NCBI RefSeq assembly: GCF_034497705.1
Contig: NZ_JAXRUV010000002.1
Coordinates: 186,001 to 250,000, forward strand
Direction of reading: 5' to 3'
Length of the DNA stretch: 64,000 nucleotides
Origin: Marinococcus luteus_A
GTDB taxonomy: Bacteria; Bacillota; Bacilli; Bacillales; Marinococcaceae
Numbering within the stretch: the first letter of the stretch is position 1; each line of letters begins with the position of its first letter. Shown here in pieces: positions 7,959 through 16,271 of this stretch. Under the pieces are notes generated by a model that was not told the origin of the DNA, ran no database searches, and was given only the letters and a program-made list of their open reading frames with translations. The translations under genes and the position numbers were made by a program.

Positions 7959-9116
7959 ATGCCGGAAATGCCTGATTTGCTTGCTGCGGGATTGATGCTG
8001 CTTGTGCTTTTTATTGGGGGATGGATGTCTTTTAAAATGCGGTTCCCCGATGTTATCGTCTATCTATTAATTGGAATTGTCGTCAGCAGCTGGCTGGCAG
8101 ATTCTCACCTGCTGTATTTTGCCGGTGAGGTTGGTATTGTCCTGCTTTTTTTTATGCTGGGAATGGAGTTTCCAGTCCGGCAGCTTATGCATGTCGCAAC
8201 GAAGGTTTTCCGGGCTGGAATTTTGGATATTATACTTAGCTTTGGAGTTACCGTAGGTATTACGCTGGCGTTTGGGCTTGGATGGCTCGAGGCCTTAATC
8301 ATAGGCGGGGTCACCTACGCGACAAGCTCTTCGATCACAGCCAAAATGCTTGAAAACTCTAAACGGATGGCAAACCCCGAGTCTGAATTTATACTCGGCC
8401 TCCTCATTTTTGAGGATTTATTCGCCCCGGTCCTCGTGGCGGTGCTTGTCAGCATGACCGTAGGCAGCGGAGTTACTATAGGCACGCTCGGATGGACCTT
8501 TGTTCAAATTATTATACTGGTCGCAGGAGCAGTCCTGCTCGGAATATTTGTTTTCCGAAAATTGCGTTCATTTGTGGACCGCTATATGGATGAGGATTTT
8601 TTTCTCCTCTTCGTTTTTGGTATTGCGCTTACGTACGGCGGTATTGCTTTATATCTGAATTTATCCGAGGTGCTGGGAGCTTTTCTGGCTGGAATTATCC
8701 TGGCTGAAGTAAAACGGAGCGACGTGCTCGAAGGTCTGGTCGTGCGCTTCCGGGATCTGCTGCTCCCAATGTTTTTTGTTTATTTCGGCACTACGATTGA
8801 GGTCGGGGAAGGGGTTCCGATGATTCCGATGCTTCTCGTGCTGCTTTTCTGGTCAGTGGCTGCGAAAATAATCGTCGGATTTGCAGGCGGGAAGCTGTAC
8901 GGCCTGTCATCCAAGGTAGCTCTGCGCGCAGGCTTATCTTTAACCCAGCGCGGGGAATTCTCCATTATTATTGCGGCACTTGCTACAGGCACGCTGCGGA
9001 CCTTCAGCAGTATTTTTATTCTTCTTTCGGCTCTAGCCGGAGTATATTTGTTCCAGAAAGCACCTGAGCTTGCCACAAGCATTTACGGAAAGAAAAGAGA
9101 TAAAAAAATAGTATAG
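7959..9116 (+). CDS. khtU: KhtU, CPA2-family K+/H+ antiporter
   Basis: A 385-residue integral membrane protein of the monovalent cation:proton antiporter-2 family with about 12 hydrophobic segments. Recognisable features are LLFFMLGMEF, TYATSSSITAKML and the late SLTQRGEFS motif common to Kef-type antiporters. It lacks a cytosolic RCK tail, which is supplied in trans by KhtT. It is the last gene of its operon, closed by a terminator at 9130. Confidence 0.92.
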   Translation: MPEMPDLLAAGLMLLVLFIGGWMSFKMRFPDVIVYLLIGIVVSSWLADSHLLYFAGEVGIVLLFFMLGMEFPVRQLMHVATKVFRAGILDIILSFGVTVGITLAFGLGWLEALIIGGVTYATSSSITAKMLENSKRMANPESEFILGLLIFEDLFAPVLVAVLVSMTVGSGVTIGTLGWTFVQIIILVAGAVLLGIFVFRKLRSFVDRYMDEDFFLLFVFGIALTYGGIALYLNLSEVLGAFLAGIILAEVKRSDVLEGLVVRFRDLLLPMFFVYFGTTIEVGEGVPMIPMLLVLLFWSVAAKIIVGFAGGKLYGLSSKVALRAGLSLTQRGEFSIIIAALATGTLRTFSSIFILLSALAGVYLFQKAPELATSIYGKKRDKKIV

Positions 9117-9129
9117 GACGAAGCTTTGA

Positions 9130-9160
9130 AGGCTGCTCATCGAAGAGCAGTCTGTTTTTA
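9130..9160 (+). terminator. Terminator after khtU
   Basis: CTGCTC pairs with GAGCAG around a short ATCGAA loop, followed by TCTGTTTTTATAATTTT. Confidence 0.75.
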
Positions 9161-9210
9161 TAATTTTAAAAATGCTTCATTTTTAATCATCTCTATAGTA
9201 TGTTGAACAT

Positions 9211-9236
9211 AAAAAAACCGCCGGAGACTGGCGGGA
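9211..9236 (-). terminator. Terminator after the TRIC/UPF0126 gene
   Basis: On the minus strand CCCGCCAG and CGGCGG form a GC-rich stem followed by seven T, directly after the stop codon. Confidence 0.8.
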
Positions 9237-9241
9237 GAAAT

Positions 9242-9847
9242 TTACATGGAGGGAATCGTCCGGTGGGGAAGCTTCCATTGAAAGCGGTAGGAGCATACAC
9301 GGCCGGAAACGAGCAGAACGAACAGCAGGAACAGGCCAAAGCCGCCGGTAACCCAGCCCATACCGATAAATAAGCCGCCGACCAGTGCCCAAAGGGCGTA
9401 GACCTCGGAGTGAAGCACCATCGGTTTTCGGTTGGCGAGCACGTCACGGATCAGTCCGCCGCCGCTGCCTGTGAGTACCGCTGCCACGATGACAGCGCTG
9501 AGCGGATGTCCCATTTCCACTGCAAAGAGGGCCCCCTGCATCGCAAAAGAAGCAAGGCCGATGGCATCAAAAAACGCCCCCCAGCTGTGCCAGTGCTTCA
9601 TTAAAATATTTGGAAACAATACAAACAGCAGAATAGAAAAAAAGGAAACCTGGAAAAACAGCCCCTGACTCCAAAGCTCCGACACGGGGACCCCGATCAG
9701 AATGTTTCGAATCGCTCCTCCTCCAAACGCTGTGATAAATCCTAAAAACAACACCCCAAATATATCAAGGTCTTCCTCCATAGCGACAACTGCCCCGCTG
9801 ATGGAAAACGCGATGGTGCCTATCACTGTCAGCATATCCCAGGTCAT
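9242..9847 (-). CDS. TRIC-family (UPF0126, YadS-like) membrane protein
   Basis: A 201-residue protein with seven hydrophobic segments arranged as two similar halves, each with a glycine-rich motif: GGGAIRNIL in the first and GGGLIRDVL in the second. This is the bacterial trimeric intracellular cation channel family, members of which have been linked to K+ or glycine transport. AAAGGAGG precedes the ATG. Its leader carries a stem-loop with a U-run upstream of the start, so expression may be attenuated. The substrate cannot be told from the sequence. Confidence 0.88.
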   Translation of the reverse strand: MTWDMLTVIGTIAFSISGAVVAMEEDLDIFGVLFLGFITAFGGGAIRNILIGVPVSELWSQGLFFQVSFFSILLFVLFPNILMKHWHSWGAFFDAIGLASFAMQGALFAVEMGHPLSAVIVAAVLTGSGGGLIRDVLANRKPMVLHSEVYALWALVGGLFIGMGWVTGGFGLFLLFVLLVSGRVCSYRFQWKLPHRTIPSM

Positions 9848-9883
9848 ACAGCTCCTCCTTTCCCGGTTGATACGTCTTCATAT

Positions 9884-9909
9884 AAAAATCGCTGCCGGAA
9901 AGGCAGCGA
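9884..9909 (-). terminator. Terminator-like hairpin in the leader of the TRIC-family gene
   Basis: On the minus strand TCGCTGCC and GGCAGCGA form a perfect 8-bp stem with a five-base loop, followed by TTTTTAT. It lies about 20 nt after the predicted transcription start and 37 bp before the start codon, in the sense orientation. No upstream minus-strand gene needs it, so it may act as an attenuator. Confidence 0.6.
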
Positions 9910-9937
9910 CGGCGTATACACTTATAGTCCGAGAATG

Positions 9938-9966
9938 ATTATAAGCTGTAACTGTAAAAATAGCAA
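9938..9966 (-). promoter_or_regulatory. SigA promoter of the TRIC-family gene
   Basis: On the minus strand TTGCTA (9966-9961), 17-bp spacer, perfect TATAAT (9943-9938). It predicts a transcript start near 9931 and a leader of about 84 nt. Confidence 0.7.
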
Positions 9967-10103
9967 CCCAGTGCTTGGGCCAAAGAGAGATGCAGAATAT
10001 TTCTGTTAGTATGGTGCAAAGAGCAGTTAATGTTTCACTTGCCGGGGGAATCATATATAAAATGGAAGTTAAAAATAATATTTATACAAAAAGAAGGGGT
10101 TCT

Positions 10104-11375
10104 ATGAATATAGAAAGCTTACATACAAAGGCTTATGCGAAAAAACTGGACGACAAGGATGAACTACGGAAATACCGCCGGGAATTCTATATGGGTGAGA
10201 CGATTTATTTGGATGGAAACTCGCTCGGACTGCTGTCGGAGCGGGCAGAAAAAAGCGTACAGGAAATCATGGACATGTGGAAGCACCTGGGCATTGAGGG
10301 ATGGACAAACGGAAGCCATCCCTGGTATTACCTGTCGGAAAAGCTGGCACAAACTTCGGCTCCGCTGCTCGGGGCAAAAGAGGCGGAGGTGATTGTTACC
10401 GGTTCGACGACCGTAAATATTCATCAGATGCTTGCTACCTTTTATCAGCCTACCGCCAAACGGTACAAAATACTCGCAGATGATGCGGCTTTTCCCACCG
10501 ATATTTACGCATTAAAAAGCCAGCTTCATTTGCGCGGTCTGGGGGAAGAAGCGCTGGTTCAGGTGCCGAGCCGGGACGGGATGCTTGATGAAGATGAGAT
10601 TATTGATAGGATGAGTGACGACACCGCTCTATTGTTTCTTCCGGGCGTATTGTACCGGAGCGGCCAGGTGCTTGATATGGAGCGGTTAACTAAAGAAGCC
10701 CATGCCCATGGTATTCTGGTCGGCCTTGATCTTTGTCACTCGGTGGGGTCAATACCGCATGAGCTTCACGCATGGGGTGTCGATTTTGCCGTTTGGTGCA
10801 ATTATAAGCATTTGAACGGAGGACCGGGAGCTGTTGCAGGACTGTACGTTCATGAAAAGCATTTTGGGGAATCACCGGGGCTTGCAGGCTGGTTCAGTTC
10901 AAAAAAAGCTGTGCAGTTTGATATGAAGCATACCCTTGAGCCGGAGGAAGCAGCCGGAGCCTACGAAATTGGTACCCCGCATGTGCTGAGTATGGCCCCG
11001 CTGATCGGCTCTCTGGAAATGTTCGGGGAAGCAGGAATCGGACGAATCCGGAAAAAGTCGCTGCAGTTAACCGGCTATATGATCGATCTGATTGACTCCG
11101 GCATTGGCAGCGGCCTGAAGGTGGTAAGCCCGCGGAACCCGGCTGCAAGAGGCGGACATGTGCTTCTTAAACATGAATATGCCGCCGGCGTCTGCAACGC
11201 GCTGAAAGCTGAGGGCATCGTTCCTGATTTCCGGGCGCCGTCCTACATCCGGATGGCGCCGGTGGCGTTGTACAATACGTATGAAGAAGTCCGGATGGCA
11301 GTAGAAACGCTGAAAAGAATCATAGATAATGAAGAATATCTGCAGTTTTCAAATGAACGTGGAACGATTGCCTGA
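10104..11375 (+). CDS. kynU: Kynureninase
   Basis: A 423-residue PLP enzyme that cleaves L-kynurenine to anthranilate and alanine in tryptophan breakdown. Key features: YLDGNSLGLL near the N-terminus, a GLDLCHSVG segment with the PLP-contacting Asp, and the Schiff-base lysine in CNYKHLNGGPG. The reading frame is open further upstream, but AGAAGGGG precedes ATG 10104 and homologues start here. Genes for tryptophan dioxygenase (kynA) and formamidase (kynB) are not next to it. The GltB-domain flavoprotein gene follows 36 bp downstream, likely cotranscribed. Confidence 0.95.
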   Translation: MNIESLHTKAYAKKLDDKDELRKYRREFYMGETIYLDGNSLGLLSERAEKSVQEIMDMWKHLGIEGWTNGSHPWYYLSEKLAQTSAPLLGAKEAEVIVTGSTTVNIHQMLATFYQPTAKRYKILADDAAFPTDIYALKSQLHLRGLGEEALVQVPSRDGMLDEDEIIDRMSDDTALLFLPGVLYRSGQVLDMERLTKEAHAHGILVGLDLCHSVGSIPHELHAWGVDFAVWCNYKHLNGGPGAVAGLYVHEKHFGESPGLAGWFSSKKAVQFDMKHTLEPEEAAGAYEIGTPHVLSMAPLIGSLEMFGEAGIGRIRKKSLQLTGYMIDLIDSGIGSGLKVVSPRNPAARGGHVLLKHEYAAGVCNALKAEGIVPDFRAPSYIRMAPVALYNTYEEVRMAVETLKRIIDNEEYLQFSNERGTIA

Positions 11376-11411
11376 AAAAAGTGAGAAGAAATGAAAGGAG
11401 GGCGTTCGGAG

Positions 11412-13016
11412 ATGGAAACAGCTATTATTGTTCTTTTGGGGCTGTTAATTGCTTTTATCGTTTTGGCGCCTGCAGGGCTGGTGCTTTGGATGTACGTTAA
11501 GGACCGCCGGCAGAGGCAGCACGCTATTTTAAAAAATTTCCCGGTTCTCGGGAGGATGCGTTATTTAATTGAAAAAACGGGACCGGAGTTTCGTCAGTAT
11601 TTATTCAACAACGATCTTGAGGGAAAACCATTTTCAAGAGAGCAGTTCATTTCTACTGTAAAAGCCGGTAAATACAAAACACGCATGCTTGGCTACGGGT
11701 CGAAAGAGGACTTTAATACGAATGGCTATTATATCGTAAACGACATGTATCCGACGCTTGAAGAGGACGTACGCCGGGACCGGAAGGCAGAAGCCGTTCC
11801 GTCCAAAGTATATGAAATTGACAACGAACGTCTGTTTACAAGGCAGGAGCACCGGGTAGAGGAATCGTTCGATCCGTTTCTGCTCGATGAGCAGGACGTT
11901 CTTACGCTTGGAAAGCATAGCGGGGTTAAGCATCCCTTTCATGTTAAGGGGCTCATCGGCCAGTCAGGCATGAGCTACGGGTCGCTCGGAGACCGGGCGA
12001 TTGAAGCATTGTCCATAGGAAATGCCCGGGCCACCGGCTCCTGGATGAATACCGGGGAAGGCGGTTTGTCAGACTATCATCTGAAGGGGGGAGCGGACAT
12101 CATGTGGCAGATCGGCCCGGGATTGTTCGGTGCAAGAAACCGTGCCGGCAGCTTTAACCGGCAGCTGTTTCAGGAACAGGCAGCTTATAAGCAGGTGAAG
12201 GCTATAGAGATCAAGCTGGCTCAGGGAGCAAAGCAGCGGGGCGGACACGTTGATGGGGCTAAGGTTACCGAAAAAATTGCCGCTGTCCGGAACGTGGAGC
12301 CATGGAAAACGATAGACAGCCCGAATCGGTTTAAAGATATTGAAACAACCGAAAAGTTGATGTCCTTCCTTGAAGAACTGCGACAGCTGAGCGAAAAGCC
12401 CGTCGGCATTAAAATTACTCTTGGCTCAAGACAGCACGCTTCCAAGCTGGCGGAGGAGCTGAAGACTTCAGAGATCCTTCCCGACTTCATTACGCTGGAC
12501 GGCAGCGAGGGCGGCACGGGAGCTTCCTACAAAGAAATGGCGGACAGTGTAGCCCTCCCGCTCTTTTCAGCGCTTCCGATGCTTGAAGAAGCGCTGCTTG
12601 AAGCAGGGATTAGAGACAAAATCACTATCATTGCCTCCGGGAAGCTTTTAACGCCGAACAAGGCAGTCACTGCACTGGCCCTGGGCGCAGATTTGATCCA
12701 CGTGGCAAGAGGGTTCATGGTCAGCGTAGGCTGTATCATGGCGCAGGTGTGCCACACAAACGAGTGCCCGGTCGGGGTGGCCACGACTGATCCGAAGCGG
12801 CAGGAGGCTCTTGATATTGAAGAAAAATCCTACCGCGTCACTAATTTTATTATTTCCATGCGGGAAGGAATGCATAATTTAGCAGTGGCGGCCGGGCTTT
12901 ATTCGCCGACGGAATTTAACCGGAATAATCTTATTTATAAAGATATGGATGGCCGGACGTATTCCGTCGAAGACATTGTAGAAAGAAAAATGGAAAGAAC
13001 GCAAAGCAGGGTTTGA
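11412..13016 (+). CDS. FMN-binding glutamate-synthase-like protein (YerD type), membrane-anchored
   Basis: A 534-residue protein made of an N-terminal transmembrane helix (about 5-28) and a large domain like the FMN/Fe-S catalytic domain of glutamate synthase. Seen motifs include GQSGMSYGSLG, SWMNTGEGGLSDYH, GSEGGTGASYKE and the late CHTNECPVGVATTDP, which in glutamate synthases lies near Fe-S and FMN ligands. There is no glutaminase domain, so it is not a complete GltB. AAAGGAGGG sits nine bases before ATG 11412, which is preferred to ATG 11391. The substrate is unknown; Bacillus YerD is similar. It follows kynU closely. Confidence 0.85.
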   Translation: METAIIVLLGLLIAFIVLAPAGLVLWMYVKDRRQRQHAILKNFPVLGRMRYLIEKTGPEFRQYLFNNDLEGKPFSREQFISTVKAGKYKTRMLGYGSKEDFNTNGYYIVNDMYPTLEEDVRRDRKAEAVPSKVYEIDNERLFTRQEHRVEESFDPFLLDEQDVLTLGKHSGVKHPFHVKGLIGQSGMSYGSLGDRAIEALSIGNARATGSWMNTGEGGLSDYHLKGGADIMWQIGPGLFGARNRAGSFNRQLFQEQAAYKQVKAIEIKLAQGAKQRGGHVDGAKVTEKIAAVRNVEPWKTIDSPNRFKDIETTEKLMSFLEELRQLSEKPVGIKITLGSRQHASKLAEELKTSEILPDFITLDGSEGGTGASYKEMADSVALPLFSALPMLEEALLEAGIRDKITIIASGKLLTPNKAVTALALGADLIHVARGFMVSVGCIMAQVCHTNECPVGVATTDPKRQEALDIEEKSYRVTNFIISMREGMHNLAVAAGLYSPTEFNRNNLIYKDMDGRTYSVEDIVERKMERTQSRV

Positions 13017-13048
13017 GAAAATTTTAATCCGCCACTGAGAGCTAAAAT

Positions 13049-13062
13049 ATTTCCCGGGAAAT
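13049..13062. other. Noc-binding site copy 2
   Basis: Exact ATTTCCCGGGAAAT; with flanks the palindrome extends to 16 bp (TATTTCCCGGGAAATA). It lies in the 118-bp gap between two converging genes, where a bound protein would not disturb a promoter. Confidence 0.85.
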
Positions 13063-13090
13063 ACGCGGATTCTGCAGGAGACTCAAAGAT

Positions 13091-13126
13091 AAAAAAACCG
13101 CCGAAGTGTATGCTCACTTTGGCGGT
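13091..13126 (-). terminator. Terminator of hemQ, probably bidirectional
   Basis: AACCGCC..AAGTG pairs with CACTTTGGCGGTT. On the minus strand it ends in a seven-T run; the plus-strand tail TTCGTTCT is weaker. Confidence 0.8.
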
Positions 13127-13134
13127 TCGTTCTA

Positions 13135-13884
13135 TTATACAGAAAAATGTGCCTGGATTTTTTCGGGCTCGAGAATGTTTCCGACATAAAAGGCTCCAAA
13201 ATCGCCGTAGCGGGCAGAGACTTCGTCAAAACGCATTTCGTATACGAGTTTTTTAAACTGGAGGGCGTCATGAGCAAATAAAGTGACTCCCCATTCCCAG
13301 TCATCAAGACCGGTGGATCCGGTAATAATCTGTTTTACTTTTCCGGCATACTGACGACCGGTCATGCCATGTGCTTTCATTAATTCGCGGCGTTTATCGA
13401 TCGGAAGCGAATACCAGTTGTCTTCGCCCTCCCGCTTTTTATCCATCGGATAGAAGCAGAAATGCTCCCATTTTGGCAGGATAGGGTAAATGCGGCCACG
13501 GATCCACGGGTTCTCGAGAGGATCGCTCCCATCTTCCGGGGGCAAGTAGTTTCCGAGCTCTACGATGGAAACGTAAGAGTAGGCAGGAGTCGTGTAAGCT
13601 GCCAGCCCGGATTTATCGAAAGCAAGCTCAATATCGTGAATCTCTTTCATGGTCTCACGGAGCACCATGATAACAAAATCGGCTTTTTGACCGACAATCG
13701 TGTATAAAGCATGGCTGCCTTGTTCAGCCTCTTCCACTTGCTGAAATCCTTCAATCATACGATGGAATTCGTTAACCATCTGGTCGCGCTCTTCGCTTGG
13801 CACCTGCTTCCATGCATGCCAGTTAAAGTGGCGGAAGTCATGCAGACAATACCAGCCGTCCAATGTTTGAGAAGCTTCGCTCAT
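13135..13884 (-). CDS. hemQ: Coproheme decarboxylase HemQ (chlorite-dismutase family)
   Basis: A 249-residue enzyme of the coproporphyrin-dependent haem pathway of Gram-positives; it converts coproheme III to haem b. Counting from the ATG at 13884, Tyr145 (HFCFY) and the proximal haem ligand His172 (KAHGMTGRQYAGKV) fall exactly at the positions known for HemQ. A tandem ATG at 13887 is only four bases from AAGGAGG, so the second ATG is preferred. It is divergent from pta, the same arrangement as ywfI and pta in Bacillus subtilis. Confidence 0.95.
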   Translation of the reverse strand: MSEASQTLDGWYCLHDFRHFNWHAWKQVPSEERDQMVNEFHRMIEGFQQVEEAEQGSHALYTIVGQKADFVIMVLRETMKEIHDIELAFDKSGLAAYTTPAYSYVSIVELGNYLPPEDGSDPLENPWIRGRIYPILPKWEHFCFYPMDKKREGEDNWYSLPIDKRRELMKAHGMTGRQYAGKVKQIITGSTGLDDWEWGVTLFAHDALQFKKLVYEMRFDEVSARYGDFGAFYVGNILEPEKIQAHFSV

Positions 13885-14245
13885 CATGATTCCTCCTTCA
13901 TCTAAACCTTCCGTTGCCCACTATATCACAGTACGAAAGCGTCCAAAACGAATATGATTGAGCAATTTGTGACATGTGCATGATCGCAGTTGAAAATGGC
14001 CATCCCTTCTATATCAGGAATTAAGAGGGGGCAAAAGTGTGAAAATTTACAAATCATTGAATTTATTCGTCCCGGTTTATTTTTTCTCACAGAAGGAGTA
14101 TGCTAATGTATGAAAACTGTGCAGGTATTTTCATAATGAATAAACGAATGCTTCTCTGCAGGAGCTTCGCTAATTATCTGAAGAACTACTACAATGAAAC
14201 CAACACCATATACACTTGTTTACAATATTTTGAGGAGGAATTTTG
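13885..14245. other. hemQ-pta divergent intergenic region, 361 bp
   Basis: No gene or conserved RNA was seen. The region is AT-rich and must hold the hemQ and pta promoters. A weak SigA-like candidate for pta is TTTATT at 14076-14081 with TATGCT 17 bp later. No convincing cre site was found, although pta is under CcpA control in Bacillus subtilis. Confidence 0.4.
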
Positions 14246-15250
14246 TTGAGCGATCTTTTCGCATCCATCTATGATCAGGTGAAAAAAGAACATCCTTCCA
14301 TCGTACTGCCGGAAGGGGACGATGACCGTGTGGTCCAGGCAGCTTCACGTCTCGGGGAAGAAAATGTGCTTACCCCTATTCTTATTGGAGACGAGCAGGA
14401 GATAGAAGCCAGGGCACAGAAATTAGGCGTCTCCCTCGAGAACGTTACTGTCTTCAACCCGGAAACGTATGAAAAAATGAACGAGCTTGTAGCGGCTTTT
14501 GTTTCCCGCCGGAAAGGGAAAGAGACAGAGCGGACAGCAAAAGAAAAGCTGAAGGACGTCAATTATTTCGGCACAATGCTCGTATATATGGATTTTGCAG
14601 ACGGGCTCGTCAGCGGGGCAGCTCACTCTACCGGTGACACCGTGCGACCGGCGCTTCAAATTATTAAAACGAAACCAGGTATTCAAAAAACGTCCGGCGT
14701 TTTTATTATGGTGAAAGAAGATCATAAATTTGTGTTTGCGGATTGTGCCATTAATATATCTCCAAGCGCTGAAGAATTAGCGGAAATTGCTATTTCGACC
14801 GCAGAAACGGCAAAATCATTCGATATCGATCCAAAAGTAGCGATGCTCAGCTTCTCTACAAAAGGCTCGGCCGCTTCCATGGAAACGCAGAAGGTATCTG
14901 AAGCAACAAGAACCGCCCAGGAGACCCGCCCGGATCTTGTCATTGACGGAGAATTCCAGTTTGATGCTGCGTTTGTGCCGGCGGTAGCACAGAAGAAAGC
15001 CCCGGATTCACCACTTCGCGGCGAGGCGAATATATTTATTTTCCCAAGTCTTGAGTCCGGCAACCTTGGCTATAAGATCGCCCAGCGTCTCGGCGGCTAT
15101 GATGCCATCGGTCCGATTCTCCAGGGCCTGAACAAGCCGGTGAATGATCTCTCGAGAGGGTGCAGCATAGACGATGTGTATAAGCTTTCCCTTATTACGG
15201 CCAAGCAGGCTATCACCGAACGCGAAGCAGTAGCAAATAAGAAATCATAA
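14246..15250 (+). CDS. pta: Phosphate acetyltransferase
   Basis: A 334-residue phosphotransacetylase that interconverts acetyl-CoA and acetyl phosphate in overflow metabolism. Hallmarks are VLPEGDDDR near the start, NYFGTMLVY, DGLVSGAAHSTGDTVRPALQ and the C-terminal KPVNDLSRGC. The start codon is TTG; two TTG codons are adjacent (14243 and 14246), and the second gives the sequence MSDLF, which aligns with the Bacillus subtilis start and lies eight bases after GAGGAGG. A strong terminator follows. Confidence 0.96.
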   Translation: MSDLFASIYDQVKKEHPSIVLPEGDDDRVVQAASRLGEENVLTPILIGDEQEIEARAQKLGVSLENVTVFNPETYEKMNELVAAFVSRRKGKETERTAKEKLKDVNYFGTMLVYMDFADGLVSGAAHSTGDTVRPALQIIKTKPGIQKTSGVFIMVKEDHKFVFADCAINISPSAEELAEIAISTAETAKSFDIDPKVAMLSFSTKGSAASMETQKVSEATRTAQETRPDLVIDGEFQFDAAFVPAVAQKKAPDSPLRGEANIFIFPSLESGNLGYKIAQRLGGYDAIGPILQGLNKPVNDLSRGCSIDDVYKLSLITAKQAITEREAVANKKS

Positions 15251-15253
15251 ATG

Positions 15254-15294
15254 AAAAAGGCCTTTCGGATAAAAACTCCGAAAGGCCTTTTTTT
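15254..15294. terminator. Bidirectional terminator between pta and the MBL-fold gene
   Basis: AAAAAGGCCTTTCGG pairs with CCGAAAGGCCTTTTTTT, a 15-bp stem with U-runs on both strands, between converging genes. Confidence 0.92.
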
Positions 15295-15295
15295 G

Positions 15296-16162
15296 CTACT
15301 GCCGTGTATCGTGCGTCTGCGTTTCCGGTACGGCTATGGTATCAAAGTCGTCCGCAAGCTTTTGCAGCCCTTCGCGCAGTGCACTGCCGCGAATTGGCAT
15401 ACCGTGGCCGGTGATTGCAGCGGCCGGCTCGAGCTTGTTTAGTTTTTCAACGGAGCTTTTAGCGGCGACCCAGTCCATTGTTAAATATTTCGGAGGACCG
15501 TGGATTTCGAGCTTTTGCGTCGTAACACGGGAGAGGGACTCCTGTTTTACAGTAACAAAAGCGTCCCCGGCGATGAGCGTCCGGTCCTGTTCACGGAACA
15601 GCGAGATGTGCCCCGGTGTATGTCCCGGTGTATGCAGCCATTTCCACTCGCTCAACTCAGGGACAGAACCGTCGGACGGAAGTGGCTGTACGAAGTCTCC
15701 CAGATTGATCGGATCGGTTGGAAACCGCGGCGACATCTTCGCCACGAGTCCGCGGTCTACAGAGCTGTCCGCCTGAGGATACGCTTTCTTTCCGGTCAGA
15801 TAAGGCATCTCCTCCGGGTGGGCGTAAACGGGAACATTCCATTTTTTTACGAGCTCCACTACTGTACCCACATGATCAAAATGACCGTGCGTGAGTATGA
15901 TGGCGTTTGGTTTATTGTTTGTGCCGTATAAATCCTCGACAGCCTGAATAACTTTATCCGTGGATTTAGGCATGCCGGTATCAACCAGCACCCAGTTGTT
16001 GTTATTGTCATGCTGCTCGATAGTACAGAGATTAACTATTTTATTTGTATAAGCGTGTACTCCTTGGGCTACCGTATGCTCTTTGCCGCTTTTCACCGAG
16101 GTCATCGGCAGATACTTGTCCGCCATTGGATTATGCAGCTCTTCGTTCGTTTCTTCGCTCAT
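15296..16162 (-). CDS. Metallo-beta-lactamase-fold hydrolase
   Basis: A 288-residue cytoplasmic hydrolase with the dinuclear zinc motif HGHFDHVG (about 92-99) and later ligands in HTPGHTPGHISL and GHGMPIRG. The arrangement is that of general MBL-fold hydrolases such as glyoxalase II-like or lactonase-like enzymes; the substrate cannot be named. AAGGAGG precedes ATG 16162. It sits between the conserved pta gene and a sugar porter, apparently as its own unit. Confidence 0.85.
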   Translation of the reverse strand: MSEETNEELHNPMADKYLPMTSVKSGKEHTVAQGVHAYTNKIVNLCTIEQHDNNNNWVLVDTGMPKSTDKVIQAVEDLYGTNNKPNAIILTHGHFDHVGTVVELVKKWNVPVYAHPEEMPYLTGKKAYPQADSSVDRGLVAKMSPRFPTDPINLGDFVQPLPSDGSVPELSEWKWLHTPGHTPGHISLFREQDRTLIAGDAFVTVKQESLSRVTTQKLEIHGPPKYLTMDWVAAKSSVEKLNKLEPAAAITGHGMPIRGSALREGLQKLADDFDTIAVPETQTHDTRQ

Positions 16163-16227
16163 TATTTTCCTCCTTCAGAAATAAGCATGTATGATACGTA
16201 TTTCCGTGTCCCGGATAATTAAAACCA

Positions 16228-16262
16228 GAAAAAAGACGGACGCTCCTGCAAGCGCCCGTCTA
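16228..16262 (-). terminator. Terminator of the sugar porter gene
   Basis: AGACGGGCGCT and AGCGTCCGTCT pair on the minus strand and run into six T. Confidence 0.8.
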
Positions 16263-16271
16263 AAAAAGCTT

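Noticed and set aside
9848..9966. Glycine riboswitch before the TRIC-family gene
   Set aside because: Such genes can follow glycine riboswitches, but the predicted leader has only about 20 nt before the hairpin, too short for the aptamer.
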